Assembly: GCA_009778375.1 (NCBI GenBank)
Contig: WRJW01000218.1
Span: forward strand, 1-22,055
Source of the DNA: Bacteroidota bacterium
Lineage (GTDB): Bacteria; Bacteroidota; Bacteroidia; Bacteroidales; UBA932
Reading direction: 5' to 3'
Length of the DNA stretch: 22,055 nucleotides
Shown here: positions 1-5,934 of the stretch, piece by piece
How positions within the stretch are numbered: position 1 is the first letter of the stretch
Layout: each line of letters opens with the position of its first letter
Program-made: the position numbers and the translations under genes
The notes under the pieces: generated by a model
Seen by the model: the letters and a program-made list of their open reading frames with translations, nothing else
Database searches by the model: none
What the model was told of the DNA's origin: nothing

Positions 1-33
1 CAAAGATACAACTTTTGGGGAATATATTCCAAA
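1..33 (-). promoter_or_regulatory. Promoter of a minus-strand gene left of the window
   Basis: Read on the minus strand, bases 8 to 1 spell TATCTTTG, a full match to the Bacteroidota -7 element TAnnTTTG. Bases 33 to 30 read TTTG, the usual -33 element, 21 bases upstream. The transcript would start just outside the window and run left. The minus-strand gene at 93-740 ends 92 bases upstream, so this promoter serves a separate unit. One copy of a repeat (9-30) fills the spacer between the two boxes. Confidence 0.55.
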
Positions 34-62
34 AATATCGCAACTTTTGGGGAATTTTTTCC
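9..62. repeat. Two tandem 22-bp operator-like repeats, 32-bp period
   Basis: Bases 9-30 and 41-62 share CAACTTTTGGGGAATnTnTTCC, differing only at the two n positions. The 32-bp spacing is close to three helical turns, so both copies would face the same side of the DNA. Each copy ends in a small palindrome: GGAATATATTCC (19-30, perfect) and GGAATTTTTTCC (51-62, imperfect). One copy lies between the -33 and -7 boxes of the leftward promoter and the other just upstream. This is the arrangement expected of a repressor operator pair. The regulator is not identified. Confidence 0.5.
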
Positions 63-92
63 TAAAAAACTTTAAGGAACTGTTTAAAAATG

Positions 93-740
93 TTACTCCC
101 CTGATTTCTCCGTAAGGGTTACCTTGCGAAACTGAATCCGTTTCCCTTCGCTTTGCAGTCCTATGTGTCCCTCTTTTACCGGATTGGTTCCGACATTTTG
201 AAGCACATCATTGACATATACCGTAATAACACCTTCAAAAACGGTAATGTTCATTTTGTTCCACTCCCCCGGCGCTTTTTCGCTCGAATCCTCCCGTTTA
301 AAAATCATGGGAACCCTGGGGCGATCCTGCCCTTCCGGCGGGCTGTACTCCAACAAATCTGCCCCCCCGAGCAGCACAAAATCTCCTACGCTCCCTGCTT
401 TAAGTTGGCATTCAATTCCTTTGGGAAAAGGAGTATTCGTCTCTTCGATTATAAGGAAGATGCCGCTGTTGGTCGGCTCGTCTACCCAACTCCATTCTAC
501 ATTCAGGGTATAGTTTCTGTACTTCTTTTTGGTGTACATATACCCAAAAGGGGAACCTTGAATCAATATAGCTCCATCCTGAACAGAAAAGACCTGATCG
601 CCCGGAACCAAGTCGCCATCTACGACAAACGCCCAGTTTGACAAATCTTTGCCGTTAAATAACTCTTCTTCTTGCACCGCGTTGCAACCTGTTGCAAAAC
701 ATACGGCGGCTATGACAGCCGATAACAGATACTTTTTCAT
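93..740 (-). CDS. DUF1080-family (3-keto-disaccharide hydrolase type) lipoprotein
   Basis: This 215-residue protein starts at the ATG at 740, because MKKYLLSAVIAAVCFATGC is a lipoprotein signal peptide with lipobox FATGC and the lipidated cysteine at residue 19. An earlier in-frame start at 773 would lie inside the tRNA gene and precede the signal peptide, so I reject it. The mature part opens with ELFNGKDLSNW, the typical start of the DUF1080 domain, and continues with YTLNVEWSW, NSGIFL, GEWNKMNI and GHIGLQSEG. These are features of this concanavalin-like beta-sandwich family. Some family members hydrolyse 3-keto-glycosides and many sit in Bacteroidota sugar-use loci, but no other sugar genes are visible here, so the substrate is unknown. 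It follows tRNA-Phe by one base and may depend on the tRNA promoter. Confidence 0.85.
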   Translation of the reverse strand: MKKYLLSAVIAAVCFATGCNAVQEEELFNGKDLSNWAFVVDGDLVPGDQVFSVQDGAILIQGSPFGYMYTKKKYRNYTLNVEWSWVDEPTNSGIFLIIEETNTPFPKGIECQLKAGSVGDFVLLGGADLLEYSPPEGQDRPRVPMIFKREDSSEKAPGEWNKMNITVFEGVITVYVNDVLQNVGTNPVKEGHIGLQSEGKRIQFRKVTLTEKSGE

Positions 741-741
741 G

Positions 742-814
742 TGGTACCACCAGGAATCGAACCGGGGACACAAGGATTTTCAGTCCTTTGCTCTACCAAC
801 TGAGCTATGGTACC
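742..814 (-). tRNA. tRNA-Phe (anticodon GAA)
   Basis: Read on the minus strand, the gene folds as a 73-base cloverleaf. The acceptor stem is GGTACCA/TGGTACC and the D stem GCTC/GAGC with loop AGTTGGTA. The anticodon stem AAGGA/TCCTT encloses loop CTGAAAA, giving anticodon GAA for phenylalanine. The T loop is TTCGATT. The discriminator base is A and the CCA end is not encoded; the next bases are C and then the ATG of the lipoprotein gene. The T stem CCCGG/CCTGG contains one C-U mismatch at its centre (positions 51/63). Confidence 0.95.
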
Positions 815-821
815 GAGACGG

Positions 822-829
822 CAAAGGTA
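822..829 (-). promoter_or_regulatory. -7 element for tRNA-Phe and lipoprotein
   Basis: The minus-strand bases 829 to 822 read TACCTTTG, a full match to TAnnTTTG, and end eight bases before the tRNA 5' end at 814. Transcription would begin almost at the mature tRNA 5' end. I see no clear -33 TTTG at the usual distance, which lowers confidence. Confidence 0.45.
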
Positions 830-860
830 AGAAAATTTCCGATATTCCGACATTTTTTTC

Positions 861-868
861 TAACTTTG
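861..868 (+). promoter_or_regulatory. -7 element for efp
   Basis: Bases 861-868 read TAACTTTG, matching TAnnTTTG, 33 bases before the efp start codon. Transcription would start near 875, leaving a leader of about 27 bases. No good -33 element is visible. The site is back to back with the tRNA promoter at 822-829. Confidence 0.45.
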
Positions 869-901
869 TGCCAAATATTCATCATACCTATACGCTAATT
901 T

Positions 902-1468
902 ATGGCTACTACTGCAGATTTTAAAAACGGCTTGTGCATTGATTACAACGGCAAACCTTGCGCCATCGTTTGGTTTCAACACGTAAAACCGGGCAAAGGG
1001 GGGGCTTTTGTAAAAGTAAAGATGCGCAATTTGGACAACGGACGGATTTTAGAAAACACCTTTACCGCCGGAGAGCGCATCGACATTATTCGCATTGAAC
1101 GCCGCCCCTATCAATTCCTCTATAAGGACGATACCGGATTTCATTTTATGCACGGCGAAACATTTGAACAAATTGATTTGCAAGATGATATGGTAGACAA
1201 CGCCGATTTGATGAAAGAGGGGCAATTTGTAGAGATGATGTTCCATGCCGACGAGGATCGGGTGTTGACGTGCGAACTTCCTCCCTTTGTGGAGATGGAA
1301 GTAACCTATACCGAACCGGCCGTAAAAGGCGATACCGCCTCTACCAACGCCCAAAAAAGCGCCACCATCGAAACGGGAGCCACCATCATGGTGCCCCTGT
1401 TTATCAATCAGGGCGAACGCATTAAGGTCGATACCCGCGATCGAAGCTATGCAGAAAGAGTTAAATAG
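902..1468 (+). CDS. efp: Translation elongation factor P
   Basis: This 188-residue protein has the normal length for EF-P, which binds near the ribosomal E site and relieves stalling at consecutive prolines. The N-terminal KOW-like domain carries the tip loop KPGKGG, with Lys32 at the position that is modified in Escherichia coli EF-P (Lys34 there). The middle and C-terminal OB domains are recognisable by ERRPYQFLYKD, FMHGETFEQI, LTCELPPFVEMEV and VPLFINQGERIKVDTR, the last being the conserved C-terminal signature. The window holds no EpmA/EpmB or EarP modification gene. The ATG at 902 follows a -7 box by 33 bases, and a lipoprotein gene follows 20 bases after the stop. Confidence 0.97.
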   Translation: MATTADFKNGLCIDYNGKPCAIVWFQHVKPGKGGAFVKVKMRNLDNGRILENTFTAGERIDIIRIERRPYQFLYKDDTGFHFMHGETFEQIDLQDDMVDNADLMKEGQFVEMMFHADEDRVLTCELPPFVEMEVTYTEPAVKGDTASTNAQKSATIETGATIMVPLFINQGERIKVDTRDRSYAERVK

Positions 1469-1488
1469 CATACATTAAATCTACACCC

Positions 1489-2916
1489 ATGAAAAAATTC
1501 TTCTTTCTAAGCCTCTTGGTAGCCGCTTGTGTTCCTGTCACCAACGAAGATATAATAACCGCCATACATGAAAGCCAATTTACCAAAGCCGACTCCCTGA
1601 TTAAACACTACCTTTGCCAAAACGACCTTCCCATTTTGGAGCAATTGGAATGGCACTTTCAAATCGACCGAATGCAACGGATACGCAGCGATTTTTCTGC
1701 CACCGACTCTACCGTCCTCCTTTTTCTAAAAAATTATTATACAGAAGAAGAACTAACATCCGAGCAACTGCTTGAATGGGAAGAGAGTAACGCCTTAGAA
1801 TGGATGATGATCGACGGCGAAAAACGCTACTTTAACAACGCCGCCCGCAACCTCTTCCGTATTGACCCTTTGGCCCGCAAGCGCTGGGAAGCGGTCAACG
1901 GCAACCAACCCGACAGCCTGAACCGGTTTTTGGCCAAAAACCTCCCCGGAGTGGTAACCGCCGCCAAATGGCAGTACCGGTACCGCAATACCGTGAATCC
2001 GGTAAATATGGAAGTCACCTACACCTTAACCGTTAAGCCCGACGCCGTACCCGAAGGAGAAGTAATCCGCGCATGGTTGCCCCTGCCCCGTACCGACATC
2101 CCCAGACAAACCAACTTTAAACTCGGCTCTACCTGCCAACCCGATTATATCGTAGCGCCCGAACATTTTGACCACAAAACCATTTACATGGAGCAAAAAG
2201 CTGTGGCGGGCGAACCAACGGTATTTACCTATTCGTTTAGCTACACTGCTTATGCACAATGGTTTGATGTGAATCCCGACAAACTCCAGCCTTACAATAC
2301 CCAATCCGAACTCTATCAAACCTATACCGCCCAACGGGCCCCGCATATACTCTTTTCGGAACGGATTCAACAGCTTTGTAAGGAAGTAGTGGGCGACGAG
2401 CAAAATCCCTACCTCAAGGTTAAAAAAATCTACGAATGGATCGATCAAAATTTCCCCTGGGCCAGCGCCCGAGAGTACTCTACCCTTGCCAATATTCCCG
2501 AATACGTACTCGATAACCGCCACGGAGACTGCGGACAGGTATCCCTGCTCTTTATTACTATGGCCCGCTGTGCAGGCGTACCGGCCAAATGGCAAAGCGG
2601 ATTTATGATGCATCCGGGCAACAAAAACCTCCACGACTGGGCCGAAGTCTATTACGAAGGTATAGGCTGGGTTCCTGTAGATCAATCATTTGGCCGTATG
2701 CTATTGGCTCAGGACGACGAGGTGTACTGGTTCTTTACCAAGGGAATTGATGCGTACCATTTGGTAGTCAATCAGGATATATCCCAACCTTTGTATCCGG
2801 CTAAAACATGGCCCCGCAGCGAGACGGTCGACTTTCAGCGCGGAGAGGTAGAATGGAGGGGAGGAAACCTCTACTTTGGGGATTGGCGCTACCGCATGGA
2901 TATCAGTTATAAATAA
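1489..2916 (+). CDS. Transglutaminase-like lipoprotein
   Basis: The protein has 475 residues. Its N-terminus, MKKFFFLSLLVAAC, is a short lipoprotein signal with the candidate lipidated cysteine at residue 14. Residues from about 170 to 290 look like a beta-rich domain (EVTYTLTVKPDAVPEGEV, AWLPLPR) of the kind often found before bacterial transglutaminase-like domains. The catalytic core follows: Cys348 in HGDCGQVSLLF, His382 in LHDWAEVYY and Asp398 in VPVDQSFG, a complete Cys-His-Asp triad. Such proteins may cleave or cross-link peptides or act as peptidases; the substrate cannot be read from sequence. The first 160 residues are not assigned. The gene is probably co-transcribed with efp, 20 bases upstream, and a hairpin follows its stop. 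Confidence 0.85.
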   Translation: MKKFFFLSLLVAACVPVTNEDIITAIHESQFTKADSLIKHYLCQNDLPILEQLEWHFQIDRMQRIRSDFSATDSTVLLFLKNYYTEEELTSEQLLEWEESNALEWMMIDGEKRYFNNAARNLFRIDPLARKRWEAVNGNQPDSLNRFLAKNLPGVVTAAKWQYRYRNTVNPVNMEVTYTLTVKPDAVPEGEVIRAWLPLPRTDIPRQTNFKLGSTCQPDYIVAPEHFDHKTIYMEQKAVAGEPTVFTYSFSYTAYAQWFDVNPDKLQPYNTQSELYQTYTAQRAPHILFSERIQQLCKEVVGDEQNPYLKVKKIYEWIDQNFPWASAREYSTLANIPEYVLDNRHGDCGQVSLLFITMARCAGVPAKWQSGFMMHPGNKNLHDWAEVYYEGIGWVPVDQSFGRMLLAQDDEVYWFFTKGIDAYHLVVNQDISQPLYPAKTWPRSETVDFQRGEVEWRGGNLYFGDWRYRMDISYK

Positions 2917-2938
2917 TCCTTTTTTGCATTTTTTCAGG

Positions 2939-2972
2939 AGGAGCTTGTAACAAAAACAGGCTCCTTTCGTTT
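2939..2972 (+). terminator. Hairpin between lipoprotein and ECF sigma gene; terminator or leader structure
   Basis: Bases 2939-2948 (AGGAGCTTGT) pair with 2956-2965 (ACAGGCTCCT) in a 10-bp stem with one G-U pair and a 7-base loop, AACAAAA. Two further G-U pairs may extend it. The following TTTCGTTT is an imperfect U tract. Its position 23 bases after the transglutaminase stop fits an intrinsic terminator. However, it ends only five bases before the sigma-factor start codon, so it could also act in the leader of that gene. Confidence 0.5.
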
Positions 2973-2977
2973 ACGGT

Positions 2978-3493
2978 ATGATGATGAACCAAGTTGCTTT
3001 TAACACCTTTCTTTTTGACCTGAGACCCAAACTCTACCGTTTTAGCCTCAGTCTGCTCAAACGGCACGAAGCCGCCGAGGACGTTGTTCAGGAGGTAGGT
3101 TTCAGGCTTTGGAAAGGAATCCGTTCAGGAGCGGATCATCCCCGAATGGAGGCGTTAGCCATGTGTACGGCTAAAAATCTGTGTATAGACGTATTGCGTA
3201 AAAACAACCGCAGAGAGGGATACCTGAAAGAAGCAACCCTCGGCCACAAGACGCAAACGTTGAGAACGCCTCAAATCATCTTGGAAGAAAAAGATACGCA
3301 CGCCTTTATATGCAGCCTGATTGACCGGCTCCCCCTGCAACAGAAAATGTGTATCAGGCTGAGGGACGTCGAAGGATATGAATTGTCGGAGATTGCCGAT
3401 ATTTTAGAGAGCGACGAGGGAAGCGTACGGACCAACCTGTCGCGGGCCCGCAAGAAAATTAGAGAACAAATGTTACAACAATGGAACCGATAA
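2978..3493 (+). CDS. ECF-type RNA polymerase sigma factor
   Basis: At 171 residues it has the size of a minimal ECF sigma factor, containing sigma region 2 and region 4 only. Region 2 spans roughly residues 10-80 and includes EAAEDVVQEVGFRLW and ALAMCTAKNLCIDVLR. Region 4 spans roughly 115-168 and includes LPLQQKMCIRLRDVEGYELS, then EIADILESDEGSVRTNLSRA, a helix-turn-helix that would read the -35 region. The start is ambiguous because three ATG codons are consecutive (2978, 2981, 2984); the alternatives differ by one or two residues. The stop overlaps the next gene by 13 bases, implying coupled translation with its likely anti-sigma partner. The signal it answers is unknown. Confidence 0.9.
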   Translation: MMMNQVAFNTFLFDLRPKLYRFSLSLLKRHEAAEDVVQEVGFRLWKGIRSGADHPRMEALAMCTAKNLCIDVLRKNNRREGYLKEATLGHKTQTLRTPQIILEEKDTHAFICSLIDRLPLQQKMCIRLRDVEGYELSEIADILESDEGSVRTNLSRARKKIREQMLQQWNR

Positions 3494-3960
3494 ACGAAAC
3501 CGCCATCCGCCAACTATTGGAGCGCTACCACGAGGGAACAACCTCCCTTGCCGAGGAAAGAGAACTCTCCGCATGGTTTAGGGAAGCCGACCTGCCCCAA
3601 GACCTGATGCCCTACCGCGCACTCTTTGGTTTTTTTACGAACGAGGCCGCCTTTATGCCACCGGCGGTAAGGCCTCGCCATATCCGCCCTTTTACGCATA
3701 GCATGATTCGCCTGCTGGCCCCTCTGACCGCCGTGGCCGCAGCCCTCATCCTTTACTTTGCCCTCCGTCCTCCTGTAACCTCCGATTTTATATGTTACCA
3801 AAACGGGGCGCGGATCTACGATCAGGAGGAGGCTCTGGATTTAGCCCATCAGCAATTGGCCCAAATGAGCCTTCAACTTCAAAAGGCAAGCGCTATAGCC
3901 GAAAAACTCGAACAAATGAACACATATACCGTAACCATAAATAAATATATAGCAAAATGA
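3481..3960 (+). CDS. Probable anti-sigma factor, single-pass inner-membrane protein
   Basis: The protein has 159 residues. Its N-terminal part (about 1-52), with AIRQLLERYHEGTTSLAEER and LPQDLMPYRALFGFF, resembles the cytoplasmic segment common in small Bacteroidota anti-sigma-type membrane proteins. One membrane helix is evident around residues 76-96 (MIRLLAPLTAVAAALILYFAL). The remainder would be periplasmic; residues 115-147 are rich in Leu, Gln and Ala in a coiled-coil-like pattern. The start overlaps the sigma gene and the stop overlaps the next gene in an ATGA (3957-3960). The role is inferred from topology and context; I see no clear zinc-binding anti-sigma motif. Confidence 0.65.
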   Translation: MEPINETAIRQLLERYHEGTTSLAEERELSAWFREADLPQDLMPYRALFGFFTNEAAFMPPAVRPRHIRPFTHSMIRLLAPLTAVAAALILYFALRPPVTSDFICYQNGARIYDQEEALDLAHQQLAQMSLQLQKASAIAEKLEQMNTYTVTINKYIAK

Positions 3961-4496
3961 AAAGAAAAATTTTAGTACATATCGGCCTTTTATCTATAAT
4001 TGGACTGATCAGTGCATCCGGCAGCCTTGCTGCCCAAAACCGGCGCATTAAATCGGTGGACGACCTCTTTAGCGCCTACGAACAGACCAAGGGCGTGGGC
4101 TTTATCAGCATCTCTCCCAGTTTGCTAAAATTGGCCAAATCGGCAGACGATACAGAATTGGACGAAGTCTTCAACAGCATTGCTTCTTTGCGGATTATGA
4201 ATATTGATATCACGCCTGAAACAGAAAAGACGGCCAATCAAATCCGCAGAGACGTACAGGATTTGGTCAAACAGCAATCGTTTGAAGAGTTGGTAAAGAT
4301 GCGGGAAGAGGAGAGCGACTTTGTCATTTACTTATCTCAGAATCAAAACAAGGAAAGCAAACAATTAGAAGCCATCCTTATGGTGGCCAACGGAAAAACA
4401 GAATTGGTCCTGATCGGCATTTCGGGAAAAATTACCCGCAAGGTAATCGACGCCGTTATGGAAGGTAAAATCGGCATTATGCCTAAAAACAAATAA
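3957..4496 (+). CDS. DUF4252 domain exported protein
   Basis: This 179-residue protein begins with a signal peptide whose likely cleavage is after SGSLAA (residue 26); no lipobox cysteine is present. The mature domain, including DLFSAYEQTKGVGFISISPS, the SLRIMN segment, and a central VKMREEESDFVIYL, fits DUF4252, a family found mostly in Bacteroidota next to ECF sigma genes. Residues 139-155 (EAILMVANGKTELVLIG) form a beta-hairpin-like segment typical of the family. Function is not known. Its position as the third gene of the sigma cassette suggests it is either a target or a sensor partner of the sigma/anti-sigma pair. Confidence 0.75.
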   Translation: MKRKILVHIGLLSIIGLISASGSLAAQNRRIKSVDDLFSAYEQTKGVGFISISPSLLKLAKSADDTELDEVFNSIASLRIMNIDITPETEKTANQIRRDVQDLVKQQSFEELVKMREEESDFVIYLSQNQNKESKQLEAILMVANGKTELVLIGISGKITRKVIDAVMEGKIGIMPKNK

Positions 4497-4523
4497 ATAA
4501 AAACATCAAACCGCACATTCGTT

Positions 4524-5303
4524 ATGAGAATCAAAATAACCCTCCTGTCTGCCGTCCTGTCTCTTTGCACGGCCGCTTTTGCCCAGCAAAACCAAACGGA
4601 GCCCACCCGAATCAGAATTGGGGAGACGATCATCACCCTCCAGTCCCCTCTGAGGCTCTATGTTGCCGAAACAGACACCACCGAAGCAGATATTACTCTC
4701 TATCGACCCAAAACATACTCCTACGAAAAAAAATATCCGCGCTACCGCGAGGAGTCCTACATTGGCTTTGGCTTTGCCACTCCCACCCACGAGGCCACCT
4801 TTATGCCCATCCATTCGGGAAACTCCTTTAACTTCGAAATCGGCCTCCGACACCTCTACCTCCCCTCCAGAAACTACGCCATAGGCCTCCTTTTGCAATA
4901 CAGTTGCTACTCGTATCGAATGAAAGAAGCTTCCATGGCTTTTATGGGTTATATTCCGGACGGAACTATAAAGCGGGAATTTTTTCGTACCGACAACATA
5001 GGCACCGGACTCTACCAAAGGATTCGCCTCTTTGGCCATAACTCAATAGAAACCACTGTTTATGGGGATTTTGCCTACAGCAAGCGTTTTAAAGTAAAAA
5101 GTCAAGTGGCAGGGAATAAAGTAAAAGAGAAATACCGCGACAGCACTAAATTCAACCCCTTTGGTGCAGGAGTACAAATAGGTCTAAAACATAGAAACAC
5201 TACGCTTTACGCTCGCTACCGCCTGACCAATTTCTTTAATCCGGATTATATTTCTCCGGAAGTACCCAGACTCTCCATTGGGATTTGCTTTACCTCTAAC
5301 TAG
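4524..5303 (+). CDS. Exported protein, probable outer-membrane beta-barrel
   Basis: The protein has 259 residues with a signal peptide, MRIKITLLSAVLSLCTAAFA, predicted to be cut before QQNQ. I do not recognise the family. The mature part shows repeated alternating polar/hydrophobic strands rich in Tyr and Phe, for example YIGFGFATP, NFEIGLRHLYL, YAIGLLLQYSCYSY, TTVYGDFAYSK and TTLYARYRLTNFF. It ends with RLSIGICFTSN, a last strand with an aromatic residue near the C-terminus, as in many outer-membrane barrels. It follows the DUF4252 gene by 27 bases, so it is probably the last gene of the sigma cassette. Its stop overlaps the convergent methyltransferase gene by eight bases. Confidence 0.6.
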   Translation: MRIKITLLSAVLSLCTAAFAQQNQTEPTRIRIGETIITLQSPLRLYVAETDTTEADITLYRPKTYSYEKKYPRYREESYIGFGFATPTHEATFMPIHSGNSFNFEIGLRHLYLPSRNYAIGLLLQYSCYSYRMKEASMAFMGYIPDGTIKREFFRTDNIGTGLYQRIRLFGHNSIETTVYGDFAYSKRFKVKSQVAGNKVKEKYRDSTKFNPFGAGVQIGLKHRNTTLYARYRLTNFFNPDYISPEVPRLSIGICFTSN

Positions 5304-5931
5304 CCTTTTTTCGTATCATCATCAGGCCGTCTCTAAAGGGAAGCAACACGTTTTCTACCCTTGGGTCGGCCTGAACTTTTGCATTAAAGGCGGCCATTTC
5401 CCGCGTTCGGGCATCGGTTGGTAAAGGCTCTTCCAATACCTTGCCGCCCCAAAGCACATTATCGACCATGATAATACCTCCCGGCCGCACTTTGGGCATC
5501 ACCGCTTCGTAATAGGCAATATACTCGCTTTTATCTCCGTCAATGTAAACTAAATCAAAGAGTTCGTCCATTTTTGGAATCAGGGACAGGGCGTCCCCTA
5601 TATGCAGCACGATTTGTTCCTGCCTCCCTGACCGGCTGATCGCCTCGCGAATCAGCTCTTCGTACTCGTCGTTACATTCTATCGTATGCAATACCCCGTC
5701 CATGCCCAATCCTTTAGCCAAACAGAGGGCCGAATAACCGGTAAAGGTTCCTATCTCCAAAATCCGCCCGGGCGCCAGCATGGCGCTGATCATCTCCAAA
5801 AACCGGCCCTGAATCGGGCCCGATAGCATTCGGGGATGAATTGCCCTTATATGTGTCTGACGCTCCAACCACTGCAACACCTCGTCCGGAGGGGTGGAAT
5901 GGTTACGTACATATTCCGCTGCATGGGTCAT
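5296..5931 (-). CDS. SAM-dependent O-methyltransferase (Methyltransf_3 family)
   Basis: The 211-residue length is normal for the small cation-dependent O-methyltransferases related to catechol and caffeoyl-CoA methyltransferases. The SAM-binding loop is LEIGTFTGYSALCLA (residues 58-72), with Glu85 in HTIECND as the likely ribose-binding acid. Metal ligands are predicted at Asp131 (YIDGDK) and Asp157-Asn158 (MVDNVLWGG). The acceptor substrate cannot be predicted. It starts three bases after the M16 peptidase stop and is very likely co-transcribed with it. Its 3' end overlaps the convergent barrel gene, and I see no terminator between them. Confidence 0.9.
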   Translation of the reverse strand: MTHAAEYVRNHSTPPDEVLQWLERQTHIRAIHPRMLSGPIQGRFLEMISAMLAPGRILEIGTFTGYSALCLAKGLGMDGVLHTIECNDEYEELIREAISRSGRQEQIVLHIGDALSLIPKMDELFDLVYIDGDKSEYIAYYEAVMPKVRPGGIIMVDNVLWGGKVLEEPLPTDARTREMAAFNAKVQADPRVENVLLPFRDGLMMIRKKAS

Positions 5932-5934
5932 GGC

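Noticed and set aside
1..62. End of a CRISPR array
   Set aside because: Only two repeats are visible, the spacer would be just 10 bases, and the repeats overlap promoter boxes; an operator is a better fit.
153..641. Plus-strand open frame of 162 codons opposite the DUF1080 lipoprotein gene
   Set aside because: It is antisense to a gene with a signal peptide and recognisable domain, has no family features of its own and overlaps another spurious frame.
741..773. Longer N-terminus for the lipoprotein (start at 773)
   Set aside because: The extra 11 residues are encoded by the tRNA-Phe gene and would precede a perfect lipoprotein signal peptide.
2026..2685. Minus-strand open frame of 219 codons within the transglutaminase gene
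   Set aside because: It is a shadow of a gene with an intact catalytic triad; its translation shows no domain, signal or start context.
3271..3513. Minus-strand small open frame across the sigma/anti-sigma junction
   Set aside because: It is opposite two well-supported overlapping genes and has no identifiable features.
4506..5039. Minus-strand open frame of 177 codons across the barrel gene
   Set aside because: Low-complexity glycine/valine-rich translation opposite a gene with a clear signal peptide and operon context.
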